Part shown: piece after piece, positions 23,301 through 34,793 of the stretch
Layout: the number at the start of each line of letters is the position of its first letter
Position numbering within the stretch: position 1 is the first letter of the stretch
Assembly: GCA_037176885.1 (NCBI GenBank)
Contig: JAWWNJ010000229.1
Span: 1 to 64,000, forward strand
Source of the DNA: Favolaschia claudopus
Taxonomy: Eukaryota > Basidiomycota > Agaricomycetes > Agaricales > Mycenaceae
Direction: 5' to 3'
Length of the DNA: 64,000 bases
Notes under the pieces: model-generated
Seen by the model: the letters and a program-made list of their open reading frames with translations, nothing else
The model's database searches: none
What the model was told of the DNA's origin: nothing
Program-made: the position numbers and the translations under genes

Positions 23301-25260
23301 GACGTATACATGAATAGGCAGAGATTCCGCGAGTATTGGTCCATATAAGGAATGCAGCGCCTGTTGTGAAGTTTCTCGTGAGTCCAATGTTTCTCTGTAC
23401 AGCCTATCGATTTCATCTTGACCAGCGAATTCAGGAGCAGAATGGGGTCGGCGGAGAGAAGCCGCTGTCGAGCGCGAGATAGCACGGCCATCCAACGTTA
23501 CGCAAATGCGAGTGTGATCGGCCCAGTCATCTTTTGGGTCCGCTGTCGGTTGTTCGACATGAAAGCTGCGAACCAGAGGCAATAGGGAGTTCGAAACGAA
23601 CGCGTAATCAATGGTTGATTGGCCAGCGGGCTGATGAGAGGTATACCGACCGGGAGAAGCAGTTTCCAAAGAGGTACCGTTTAGAATGCAAAGTCCAAGC
23701 TTGTCGCACTCATTCAGAATTGCCCTACCACGAGTATTTTCCGTGGCGTCAGAAGAGTGCCTCGGCCAAGATTGGGTGAAATTGATGACTTGTTGCGATC
23801 CCGTTCGACCGTTTATATCGGTGAGAAGCAGAACGGGTTTCTCAGCGCTAGGACTACAGACTGCCATTGTTTCCCAAAGTTGTTGAATTGGCTCAACGTC
23901 GGTCCAACCTTGCCATCGAGATGTTTCCGGAGGAATATATGCGCCAACGAGCCACATCGAACCTAAATCTAGAACCAAAATATCAGGCGAGCTCAGGCGA
24001 GACTTAGTGAAATCAATATCATCGCGAATCAGAAGTGCAATTCCGCCACCACGGCGTTCCGTTTGAAGCCTGGGTTTTCGAGGCAAGGAAACGAGCGAGA
24101 AACCTTTCGGAACGTCCGCGGGGTCCTCTTCGTCAGGTAGCATGTCCGTTTCCGCGAAAAACATGATGTCATAGGGCGCGAGAAGGCCGTGAAACTCCGG
24201 GCTTGTTAATTTCAGCGTGAAATGGTGGTGTATATTCCAGTACATAATTTTAACATCACGATTACCGATTTCAGATGCAGCGTGAGAGGGTTGTACGTCG
24301 ACGGCCGTGGTACCAGTAGTTCCCTTCTGCCCAAGGTCGTGAGCGCGTTGCCCGCTTGAGATTCGTCCAATTCCAAAGTCGGCTCGGCCTCCGGTGGATA
24401 GTACTCCTGTGGGTCCTGGGGTTCCACCACTATTCGTTGAGCTCGGCACACATCGTGTCGGCGCAGATCCTAAATTCGGCACCCCACGAGCGAAAGTCGG
24501 TCCATAAAACACGGGTCCGGATCCAGGGAGACCAGCGCATGAGTGAGGGGTGGAGGGTTGATTGATCCTGGCCCAATTCTGTAGGTTCGGGTTCCTTGAG
24601 ACGCAATAGAGGACCCAAGCATAGTAGATAACGGTGCAAAGCAAGAGCGGTAACGGGAGCGGAGAGATCGGACCGGAATTAGCGGTTGCCATGCGGAGGT
24701 TACCGGAAAGATACCCGACTTGTCCGAATGTCGTGCAGGATGCCAGCGAAGCATCGTCCGTCGGCGAGTAGAGGTGGGTGAGAGGGCGAGGCTCGGATTC
24801 AAGGTGGCCAGTAGCAAGTCCGATGTGAGGGGTATCCGTGCCCACGGTTCTGGAAGTCCATCCGACGCAAGTAACTGTCGTCAGCTCAGTGGGCGCAAGC
24901 ATGCTGTGGTGTCGATTTCGCGCCAGGTGCGGCTCAAAGACGTCCGATTCAGTTGGCCAGGGTCCGAATGAGGCCTCGCGGTCCAATACGAAGTCCGACA
25001 CGGGTCCAGGGCGGTCCAATATCAAGCATTTCTCCGTCGGCACAAACACGCGAAAATCGGCCATTCCCATCCAGAGCAGTGTATAAGTCCGAGATAAAGA
25101 CCCCCATCCATTGGGATTCCAACCTCCAGACGGTGGTGCACGTTGTTGACCGAGTAGAGTATGTTTTCGCGAGGATTTGAAAATCGACATGGTGGTAGAG
25201 GCCTGAAGTCTGGACTATTTCCCGGCTTTACTGGACTACCCAGTTTTCTTGCGGATGTAC
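20227..25260 (-). mobile_element. second LINE-like retrotransposon, minus strand (decayed)
   Basis: One long minus-strand coding unit interrupted by two stops, with endonuclease, RNase H-like and reverse transcriptase regions in that order and no LTRs. An A-rich run at 25307-25331 lies just outside its 5' side and does not belong at a LINE 3' end. The outer limits are approximate. Confidence 0.78.
20385..25190 (-). pseudogene. LINE polyprotein with EN, RNase H-like and RT regions, two nonsense codons
   Basis: Frame 25190-22164 (1008 aa) has a Pro/Ser-rich N-terminus, then an endonuclease region (IMYWNIHHHF, DINGRTGSQQ, DYAFVSNSLLP). Next comes an RNase H-like segment (AGAGICFGMGSP..ADRGRIYAIHEAV..GWPGSSNGDL), then the start of reverse transcriptase (AIGVDGFSYQDCL; DPKGYRLIAL). 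A TAA interrupts. The frame continues at 22157-21240 with YLDLKNAFPGTDRP, GILTGDPGSPHLWNLF and the catalytic box read as HADD (21672-21683). A second TAA interrupts, and 21230-20385 continues into a Cys/His segment (CRFCLDAVEDEAHAMFICPH). Both stops fall inside otherwise continuous coding. The RNase H-like part seems to lack standard acidic residues (RGR and CTS where E and D are usual). The element is inactive as read. Confidence 0.82.
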
Positions 25261-25333
25261 TGAAGAATGCTTTGCAGACTAAAGTACATTATTCAAACGC
25301 TCCCAAAAAAAAAAAAAAGAAAAAAAGAAAACA

Positions 25334-25594
25334 GGGCCAGGCCATCAGTCGCGTGACTTTTGACAGAAAATCACGGGGTTTTGTCAACATCCTACAACAC
25401 AACCGGCTGTCGAGATGTTGAAACTCACTCGCGGTCCCCGGCGCCGCGCGCCGGCGAGTGCAGCGAGCAAGGAATCCAGCAAAAAAATCCAGGCGGGGTT
25501 TGGGTCGGAGCCCCGACAAGCTGTGTACCCCCCGTAGGTAGGGACGCGAGCGCAGCGAGCCGGCCCTGCCGAAGGCGGGGTGCTTAAGCTTGTA
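25334..25594 (+). repeat. GC-rich 0.3-kb repeat, copy A
   Basis: Shares with copies B-E the order CATCAGTCGCGTGAC, a GGCGCCGCGCGCCGGCGAG block, GGAATCCAGCAAAAAAA, a GCGGAGCCCCGACAAGCTGT hairpin-like word, GACGCGAGCGCAGCGAGC and a CTTAAGCTTGTA end. Its 5' end is missing a few bases and adjoins an A-rich run. It also lacks the short block between CAGCGAGC and AAGGAATCC. No coding content. Confidence 0.8.
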
Positions 25595-28255
25595 TAGATT
25601 TATCGACTAAGGTAGACGACAGTACAACGAGCGATCACATGTCATGTCACGTCACGCGTCACCCGGCAAAATCTTCGAAAGAAAAACAAAATGTGTAGTC
25701 TGGGCCTTAACGAAGGTGGCGTGCACTCTCGACGCGCGCCTGCGATGTCGCAGTCCCGACGACTCTAACCAACATTCTGAAAGTCAGCTGTCGACATCTG
25801 GTACGCAGTTGATTTCACCTCTCACTCCAGTACCTGTACATTTGCACCCATACCAATACATTTTTCTTTTACTCTCACGGATGCGTCGATTTCCTCCATG
25901 TATCGGGAGAGGGGAATAAAACATTGGGTGGAGTACAAGGGAAGGCAAGGTAGGAGAGGAGCGCGTCGGCGGCGTCGCGCTCGCAGCGACCAAAAAAGGA
26001 CGGACCTCTAAGCGACGGCCATCAGCAGCCGCATCACGCTCATCACTCCCACGGACGCTTCACTTACCTACCCCCCACTTAAGGCCCAGACTTTCTTTAG
26101 GTCCTTGAGAACGATCTTCTCATCGCCCGGGAAAGTCTGGTTTACGAGACTACAAAATGTGCTGGATTTGCGTCAATTTTCACATTTTCGAGGTCGAAAA
26201 AAAATTGGGTCATTCTGTCATCACCATTGTGTAGGGATCAGTTTTTTGTAACATGTATCAGGGCTTATGAATTATGTCTGTGGAGACCCGTGCGAATTCA
26301 AGTATTCAAGTTTGAAAGAGAGAGAGAAAGAAAGAAGAAAAGGGAGAGACTTACTAAGTCTCCTGGATCCTATATCCTGAGTTTCAGCTTCTCAAATCGA
26401 GCGCGGAATGCACAGAAGCGCAACGAAATCTTGATTTCTTTTGCCATAACGGGCAAATCAAAGTTATTCAAGATACGGTAAGAGGTATGTCCTTTCGGAG
26501 GAGTTGCCTCCCTGGGACATAATCCAGCCAATCAAATTCAAGATGCACTCGGCACATTCCGCACACAGCCCGCGGCGGTCGTCCGATGGAGTCCGATAAA
26601 TCCGAATCGACTTCTTCCTACCAGCACACTTCCGGCTCTCTGGCCGGCGCCGTCGCTGCCTACGGCGGCGGTGCATCGCGGGGTCATTTTCTCTGTTGCT
26701 CTTATTTGCTTCCTCCGCATTTCACTCTTGTTTTCCGCCTCTCTCTGGACCCCCCACGTCACACAACTTGCGCATCTCCGAGTCCCGCAATCCGACCTTG
26801 CACCTCTCTTCTCGTTGCTCAAAACGGCTTCCAGAATAACGGCTCTCAGACCATATCTCTTGGCACCCTCAGCAACTCACTCTTCACTGGCACCTTCTCG
26901 CGCAGATACTTATTGGGGGAGCTTGCTCCCCCTTTATCAGAGCCGTCACCGAAAAGCAATAAGCTGTGCTCTTGCACTTTTGATGGGTATCGTGACGTCT
27001 GATGTGATCGATGAAGCCGTGATAAATTGCTGTTCCAGTGTAATGCCGCGATGTTCCTGCTGATCTTTCGGCAACACTGCTTGATCCTGTCTGATGGAAG
27101 CATGTGCTGCACTGATTGACCTACCCCCGAGTTCATAAGTAGGTTTCTTAGTCTTTCTAGCTATTGAATGTGTATTGAACGACTATCTTCAAAGGAGTAT
27201 ATAAAGTCTTGTTACGAGACTATTGAATGTGTACTATTAAGTAGAGCAGGGAGGTATACTTTGCCGAAATCATAAGTATAAGTAACCATACCGAGAATTT
27301 TACATCAATTTCTTCCGCCCTGTTCCCAACGTTTTTTACTTCTCTGATTGCAGGATTAGTAGAACTGTAGAAGACTCTAAGTCTTCTGAATTCGAGTTTG
27401 CAGCAAAATCAGTTGAACAGTTCGGCCTCAAAAGTATCCGCGTCTGTTATTTGCGCAAGGTCGCCCTACTGCAGGCCGGAAACTGGCATACAAATCATAT
27501 TACTATACTGAGAGACAGCAAGTTCTCCAAGACTACCTTCTAATTCTTAAGGTGCGTGCAATAGTAGTTCTATAATGTTCCTCTTTCTCATACCACATCT
27601 TCCTCACCTCAGCATCGCTCTCACAGACGTCGTCAGGTTATCGCGCGGCATTCTATGTGTTGCTCACAAAAGAATTGATGAGGTGCGCAATATGATTATA
27701 CATATTTCGGACGTCCTCATATCATCCTCTTAGGGTTATTCCCCAACCATTCGCGTTGGCATGTCGGCTCGCTCGCCGCTTCGAGCTGGCCGCGCGACAT
27801 CGGAGCTCGATCGTCGAGCGGCGCGGCGGCGCTTGCAGTCACGCAAAATCACGCCGGCAATCCCGACTCTCGCCGCGCGCTCTCGGAGCCCAAGGAGGTG
27901 TAGCGAGTGAGTACGAGCGATCGCGCAGGTAATTCTCCTGCGCAACCGCGCGCTTCGAGCGTTGGGCCCCGCGTGAGCTCCCTTCGATACATCGAGGTGT
28001 ACGACAACGGCAGCACCACACAAACATTACACTGGGGTGAAGTTGTGGTGCCGCGGGACAGGGTGGATAGGCCGTGTCTCTTGTACTCAACGTCATGTAT
28101 TCAATACCGAATCATAATTCGTCGTACGAGGAAATTCCTTCAAACATTGTGTGATTCCAGGATATTGAAGGCTTCAAGACAATTGAAGATTCAAATACTA
28201 CTCGATAACCAAGAAGTCCTACTGTGTTGTTGCTGCTGCGCCAGGTGTGCCATAA
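25595..28255. other. no gene recognised
   Basis: Contains a purine-rich GAGAGAGAAAGAAAG tract (about 26310-26350), a GGGGGAGC/GCTCCCCC hairpin at about 26918-26933 and a GC-rich stretch near 27740-28000. Open frames on both strands overlap one another and show no recognised domain. Confidence 0.4.
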
Positions 28256-29750
28256 TCATCTCTTCAGAGTATTTCGGCTTGATCTTGACTCCAGGTGCAG
28301 GTGACGGGTGCGGGCATGTACAGCGTACCTGCCCCCCCTTCCGGCACACTCGAGTCGCCGTCCACATAGGCTGTTGACGCAAATGGCGCATCGGCGTGGA
28401 GCATGCTTTGCTGGCCCCACTCGCGCCGATCTTGCATTAGGCATCAAGGTTTGGAAGAGTGGCCCTCCCGGTTGGATGGGGGGAATAGAGACAAGCACTG
28501 GAGGAGGGGGAAGAGCTGGTAATGGCGGCTGACTGGGAGGGGCGATGTTGTCGACAATCAACGGGGAAGGTATGATTTCAGCCATGGCAGGCTCGAGATC
28601 GATAAACTCCGAGTCTCGAGGCTCTCCAGCCGTTGGACGCACAGCCATGCGGTCAAATGAGGTGGGATCGTTTGTCTCGCCTGTAAATATGTGATTGTTG
28701 TATAATTAGACGAGAGAATAAATTTGACTGACCACCTATAGAAAGATCTGTCTCTTCATCAGGAAGGGGAATTGCAGGCAGGACGTCGGCGTGATTATCG
28801 TCAGCCGTTATGATATCGAGGAAGGGCTGGCGAGCGATAAAATTATCGCCCGAGGCAAGGGTGGTGCGTTCAGAGGTAAGTAAGATGCTTTTCTTGTGGT
28901 GCGCCTCGAGCTGAAGGGGGACTTTGTAGTAGAGACGTTGATTCGAGTCCGTTATCGACCGAGATTGAATGTCAGAATTAATGTGTAATGTCGGCGGCAG
29001 ATGAGGCACGACGGGGTGAACGAGAGTGAAATGCGCTCGTGCGCGTGTGACGCGAGTTTGGTATACGGCGGCTGAGATGTGACATGAATGAGGAAGTGGT
29101 TTGCGTCGAAGTTGGCGGTATTGAAGTCGCCGTGAGCAAGTCGTCGTGTGAGGGGATTGCGCTAGATTCTCCCCCTGTGCTGCTGGTGCATAGTACGCAG
29201 TTGGAAGAAGAAACTGAGGGATGAAATCTCCCCCTGCCCGCATCAGAGTTGGCGGCGTAGAAAACCGCGGCGAGCAAGCATGAGATGCGAGGACTACTCG
29301 AGATGCTCCCCCTGCGATGCCAGGATGTAGTGTGGAGAAAATTTGCTCCCCCTGAGCATGCGAGGAAGGTGTGCGCGATGTCGCGCTGCCCGGAACGTCA
29401 GGACGAGCGTACTCGCGTCGTCTGAGTTGTCCGAGGCGTGGTGACGGAGTAAAACTGCTCGTCGGTGGCGCTGCTGCTGCTCGTTGCGAGTGAGCGCCTG
29501 CGGCCCTCGCTGAGATGGATCCTGGGGCTCGCTGCCCCATTCTGCGGCCGTGGGATTGCGATACGTGCCAGAGCCAAGTTGACTGGCATACGTCCCCGCT
29601 GGCAGTGGCGGGTTGTGACGTACCATGTGGGACCCATATGGGTATGCCCTTTTCGTTCGCTTTGCCAAATCCATCGTTTCTTCCTCGTCCGAGTCCCTGG
29701 AGAGCTGTCTTTGCTGTCACAGGTCGCTGTGAGTTTTCGTGCCCCAGCAT
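28256..29750 (-). CDS. Pro-rich ORF with C-terminal Cys motif, unknown function
   Basis: A minus-strand frame from 29750 to 28736 joins in phase, through a 55-bp intron (28735-28681, GTGGTC..TACAG), to an exon 28680-28256. The deduced protein would be about 479 aa. The N-terminal half is Pro/Ser/Arg-rich with four QGE/AGG-type short repeats, which show in the DNA as four CTCCCCCTG words between 29168 and 29355. The C-terminal exon has an acidic Pro-rich part, then CAICVNSLCGRRLECAGRGG, a Cys-spaced motif of a kind I associate with repeat-related basidiomycete proteins (recollection, not a search). The start codon is uncertain because all three frames are open around 29300-29900. It could be a decayed gene. 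Confidence 0.35.
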
Positions 29751-29907
29751 GAATCATGTCGTCCGGAGGGTACGGGGGATCGTGTGAGGTTGTGCCGCGG
29801 TCCGTCGGCTGTGGTATGCGGTTGTGAGGTCCAAGGCTTTGCCGGTTGGAGTGCTGCACGCTATAGCTTTGTCGCTTGAGGTTCAGGTGTACCGCAGATG
29901 CCGCCAA

Positions 29908-31224
29908 GTCGATACGGACTGGCGTTATTTACCAGGAGCCACCTGGGATGCGTTTGTGTCAGCGTAATTTGCTGTTCGGTATCGCCCGTATCGAGTGGTC
30001 AAGACGAGAAGTCGAAAGAAACTGCGTTTGTGTAGAGAACGTCGTGGTCTCGGTTACAAACGCATAAAGACTACGTAATGCTTTAACACACCAAGTTCAC
30101 GGTGACAGTGTTGCATGTTAAGGGGTTATTAAGGGTTTCTTGGACAACAATTGAGTGCTGAGCTATTGTTGTCCAAGAAACACTAAGATAGTAGCAATAA
30201 GTAGTCGATATATCGACAGAGGTCGTCGAAAAAAGTATTGCGGCCCGACATACTTCGGTGCTGCAACCGTGCAATGGTACTCAGAGGGACCCGTCGCCAT
30301 TACCCGAGGCCTTGGTCGGTTGCTTGAGTATCTGCTCACCAACCCCTTCATCGATGCCAGCCTTTCTTGTTCCTTTGTATCCATCCCGTCTGGTCCCTGC
30401 TCAACTAAACCCGACCCGTACTTTCCCGTCACGGTGCTCGTCCAAGGAACACCTCAAGTCACGTTTGGCAGTTGGCTGGTCCCGTCTTAGAACCCGTCTG
30501 GAAGGCGATCGCGATCACGCTTATCGCCGATATATGCCAGCGACGACAACTGAGAGCAAAGGGTTGAGCCTGTTTTATCACTTGCATATTGTCGTTCCCG
30601 TTCCCGTGAAGCAGTTTGTGAGGAGGTATGCTGAGATACAAAAAAAAGCCGGACTTGTTCCAGTCCACAGTGCAGGAAAGAGAAGAATACAGTGACAGTT
30701 CATTGCAGTTTGATTGTAGTCCAGCTAAACGTCGATTCCAGAGTTCACCGTGCAAAATTTTGAGACTCCGAGTTTGGGGCCTGAAGGCATGAGCTGGAAT
30801 TTCGGTGTGGCCAGAGTAGGAGTCTTGAAGCGATGCAGAGGTCATGAAGGCCTGAATTCATGAAGCAGGGCCAGGTGCGTTGAATGCGCCAGACTCGGAG
30901 TGCGAGAAGAAAGTGAGTGAGAGAGTACAGTGCACTTTGTTTGCGCAAGCGTGCCCAAACGGCAATCACAATACAGCCAGACCACGATTCGGACGCTTAG
31001 GATTTTAAGCTAGAAGTGGGTCCCCGCCCGTCTTCTCTCTCTAGCATATCACCTCTGTGGTCGTCGTCGTCGCTCGCGCGGCGCTCCGCGCCGCGCTCGC
31101 TCCTCCTCCTCCCGCTCTATGGTCTTGCAGTTAAGGTAGGGGCCATACAAATACGGTTGCCCCACGTGATCGAACCTTTTTGGGCCGAGGTGGTTAGTTC
31201 GAACTTCGACGCTCTTTGAGAAAA
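29908..31224. other. no gene recognised; contains a perfect hairpin
   Basis: Apart from the 17-bp stem inverted repeat at 30135-30181, only overlapping short ORFs occur (the longest, 30258-30695 plus, has no recognised domain). Confidence 0.4.
30135..30181. repeat. perfect inverted repeat, 17-bp stem and 13-base loop
   Basis: GTTTCTTGGACAACAAT (30135-30151) is followed by its exact complement at 30165-30181. It could form a cruciform or RNA hairpin, or be the residue of a small TIR element. No adjoining gene indicates a role. Confidence 0.75.
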
Positions 31225-31506
31225 CAAGCTTAAGCACCCCGCTTTCGGCAGGGCCGGCTCGCTGCGCTCGCGTCCCTACCTACGGGGGGTACACAGCTTG
31301 TCGCCAAACCCCGCCTGGATTTTTTTTGCTGGATTCCTTGCCCGCGGCGCCGCACTGCCGCTCGCTGCACTCGCCGGCGCGCGGCGCCGGGGACCGCGTG
31401 TGAGTTTCAACATCTCGACAGCCGGTTGTGTTGTAGGATGTTGACAAAACCCCGTGATTTTCTGTCAAAAGTCACGCGACTGATGGCCTGGCCCTCTTTT
31501 CAAGTA
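31225..31506 (-). repeat. GC-rich 0.3-kb repeat, copy B (inverted)
   Basis: A full-length copy in reverse orientation, closest to copy D at 33672-33965, including the ACTTGAAAAG start and CTTAAGCTTG end. Confidence 0.82.
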
Positions 31507-32039
31507 TAGGATTTCCTCAAATTGTGTGACATTTTCGCTGTGAGTAACGCCTGTGACATGTCACGACCCTTGTCCGAAAAGTGGTTTTTCACCAGAAAAA
31601 GTGGTTTTTGAGGCCAAATCTGGGATTTTCCCGGACCATCCTTTGGTGGAGCTTCCCGGGGCCTGCTAACCCATGCCATCTGCCAGTGATGCTCACACAA
31701 TTCCTGAATGTTAGAGAGCATTTTCGAGCACACGAGGCTATTTTTTGTTGTCCTTCAATTGTCGGCAAAAAAAAAATTGTTCGAAAGCCGCACATAGAAT
31801 TTTTTCGGGGCGGCAATTGAAATCTTCAACTTTTACTAGAGACTTCAAATCGTCATCATTCAAACAAATTTCAGTATTTTATGTAGCAAATGGACTGTTT
31901 CATATGGCGGTCAATGTGTCGTTTTAAACAAATCGGGTGATTTTGATATGAACCACACAAATATGTAAAAGGGTACATTTTTCAGGCTATTACAACATAT
32001 TCTGTTGGTGTCTCCCTCACTTTTCTGAGAAAGAAGTGG
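31507..32039. other. AT-rich stretch upstream of the Helitron reading frame
   Basis: No recognised coding motif. The 5' end of the Helitron or its first exons probably lie here, but no Helitron terminus could be identified. Confidence 0.3.
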
Positions 32040-33403
32040 TCGATGCTGCGCCAGGCACAGCCTCCTATACAACAGGCTCAGCCTCCCCAGGTACAACCTC
32101 CACCACCTGAGGCTCATGTGAACCCAAATACATTACCAAAATATTTTCGACCCTATATAGAGGCTAATGTCAGGATCAAAAAAATTGGGCCCAATGGATT
32201 TGATCTGCCCCAATTGTCAGGCTCTACATTGGAAGGCTGAGCGAATATCCAAGACAACTTTGGAAAACCCACGATTTGGAACATGCTGCCTTAGTGGGAA
32301 AGTGACATTGCCTAAACTGCGTGCACCTCCAAGAGATCTTCAACAATTATTTGATGGTGAAAGTCATCACTCAAAGCACTTCTTGGAATATATGATAGCG
32401 GACCTAACTTCGTGACAAGTCGGTTACCAAATTTGGAAATCATTACCGTGACCTCACCTTTTACCTAGGTGAATTAAAAATTGTGTAGAAAGCACACTAA
32501 GAAGGCCAGCTAAAGATCCCCCGGTGCAAAAGTTTGAAAAGTTGAAAAATTATTTTTGCTCCCCGGATTTCGCGCTTTTGGTCCGGACCGACCGGTAACC
32601 GGTGGCCCTGTGATCCCATCAACGCATCAAATAGCCGCCGAGCAGAAGAAAAAAAGCATTGAACTAAATGGTTCACAGTATCGGGGGAGTCTAATACCAT
32701 CACAGAGCAATCTGGTGCTGTTTGGAGGGCAAATTGCAAATTTTTCAGCGCAAAATCGCAAGTTAGGTACACACAATTTTGGAAATTTCCGCAAAAATTT
32801 CGCGCTTTTCTTACCCTAGGTTAGGGTTACTCCGTTTTCTCTGAAATGAAAATTTTACTTATAAACCTAGTCTCCCGCAGTCAGACTCTATGAGATATAT
32901 GATAGTCGATATATCTTTTTATATAGAGTCTGATTTTGTTGGCACCTGTCAAATGGGACCTCGGATTTTGTGACAATTTTGATGGCACGTGCAGATAGTC
33001 CCACGCCCAAATTCGGACGATTTTGCTATTGCCCCAGACCTACAGGCATTTTAGATCCATACACCATTGCAGAGGCACTACTAAACCATGCACCACTAAT
33101 TTCTATGGGCTCAGGACTCGAATATTGATAGGAAGTGTGAATTCAACGAATTTTGATACCTCGTTGAAAGCTCTGTCGTTTTTGCATGTCTACTGTCAGG
33201 GTAAGCGGCCACTACCTTTCCTAGGCTATTTAATTGTCTTAAAACTGCACATATGCGCACAGACTCACAAAAGGTGGCCAATAGTGCTGCCGCGAGGTGG
33301 AGGCCCTCGGAGGTGAGGTGACCTTGGCCTTAAACTGTTGCCATTTATGGTAGTCGAGGTGATGGCGCCTTGAGACTGTTTTCGGAAATCCTATCCTATC
33401 CTA

Positions 33404-33673
33404 TACATGAAAACACAAGGTGACGTTAGTAACGTGACTTTTGACAGAAAGTAACGTGCTTTTTGACAGAAAATCACGGGGTCCCCGGCGCCGCGCGCCG
33501 GCGAGTGCAGCGAGCGGCAGTGCGGCGCCGCGGGCACGGAATCCAGCAAAAAAAAATCGCAAAAAAAGAAACCGGGGTTTGGGGCGGAGCCCCGACAAGC
33601 TGTGCACCAGCCGTAGGGAGGGACGCGAGCGCAGCGAGCCGGCCCTGCCGAAGGCGGGGTGCTTAAGCTTGTA
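33404..33673 (+). repeat. GC-rich 0.3-kb repeat, copy C (tandem unit 1)
   Basis: Begins TACATGAAAACACAAGG and ends CTTAAGCTTGTA. It lacks the TTGTCAACATCC block but keeps the GGCGCCGCGCGCCGG core and the GAGCGCAGCGAGC tail. Confidence 0.8.
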
Positions 33674-33965
33674 CTTGAAAAGAGGGCCAGGCCATCAGTC
33701 GCGTGACCTTTGACAGAAAATCACGGGGTTTTGTCAACATCCTACAACACAACCGGCTGTCGAGATGTTGAAACTCACACGCGGTCCCCGGCGCCGCGCG
33801 CCGGCGAGTGCAGCGAGCGGCAGTGCGGCGCCGCGGGCAAGGAATCCAGCAAAAAAAATCCAGGCGGGGTTTGGGGCGGAGCCCCGACAAGCTGTGTACC
33901 CCCCGTAGGTAGGGACGCGAGCGCAGCGAGCCGGCCCTGCCGAAGGCGGGGTGCTTAAGCTTGTA
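33672..33965 (+). repeat. GC-rich 0.3-kb repeat, copy D (tandem unit 2)
   Basis: Follows copy C with only the bases TA shared. It is nearly identical to copies A and B, including the TACAACACAACCGGCTGTCG word. Confidence 0.82.
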
Positions 33966-34272
33966 CATGAAAACACAAGGATCAGCTCACGTGAAAAGTA
34001 ACATGACTTTGACACGAAACCACGGGACCATGTCGAGATGTTGCTGCCGGCTGTCGAGATGTTGACGCCGCTTCCCACGAACCTTCCCGACGGCGCCGCG
34101 CACCGCGAGTGCAGCGAGCGGTAGTGCGGCGCCGAGGGCAAGCAATCCAGCAAAAAATTACATTCATACTCCGGGGTTTGGGGCGGAGCCCCGACAAGCT
34201 GTGCACCAGCCGTAGGGAGGGACGCGAGCGCAGCGAGCCGGCCCTGCCGAAGGCGGGGTGCTTAAGCTTGTA
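33964..34272 (+). repeat. GC-rich 0.3-kb repeat, copy E (tandem unit 3)
   Basis: Abuts copy D, again sharing TA. More diverged in the centre, with a duplicated GGCTGTCGAGATGTTG-type word, but with the same end and tail motifs. Confidence 0.8.
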
Positions 34273-34793
34273 ATACTCAAAAACAGTTGTTAGCGCCAGA
34301 GAAACGTGATGCTTGCTCGTGAGTGGGTCACTGGAGGCTAGCTGAACTTTTTTCGCGGCTCAGGGAATGAAAATGAAGTGAAGAGAGTGAACTTCGAGGT
34401 GGACTGCTTGACATGAAGTTCTGTCCGCTATCATATCCGCCGATACAATTCTGCCTTTTCATTAGCATCTGTAGGAGCTAAACTCGATCGCTCAATTGAG
34501 GGTGGAGGTCCTTATGTTTACAAAATTCAGGGAATGCTCTACCACAATGTTGGTGCTTTGCAACCCGAGCTGGCTCAGGAACCTTCTTATGCGCAACTGT
34601 ACTTCTATTCATCAGAGGCTGCCAGGATGCGGCGTAATGCACCACAGGCAAATAGCCGTATGTCTGGCCTAAAGCCAGAAGTGATGGGAATTCTAGATGG
34701 TGTTTTACAGGAACATAATCAGTATGTTCAGGCTTTCAAGACAGCATTTGAACGAATCAAAGAACAACAGCAGAATCATCCTGGATGACAATA

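Larger units (their letters stand above)
32393..34433. mobile_element. 2.04-kb TIR element inserted in the Helitron (TA target)
   Basis: Ends match as inverted repeats: TGATAGCGGACCTAACTTCG on the left, and TGATAGCGGACAGAACTTCA reading in from the right. TA lies outside both ends (32391-32392, 34434-34435). Removing the element plus one TA restores the Helitron reading frame, so the boundaries are well supported. It encodes no recognised transposase and contains three tandem copies of the GC-rich repeat (33404-34272). Confidence 0.82.

Noticed and set aside
25307..25331. A-rich run as the poly(A) tail of a LINE
   Set aside because: It lies at the 5' side of the minus-strand LINE, so it cannot be that element's tail; no plus-strand LINE ends there.
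26538..28023. GC-rich ORFs on both strands as genes
   Set aside because: Mutually overlapping frames with Arg/Ser/Ala-rich composition, typical of open frames in GC-rich non-coding DNA.
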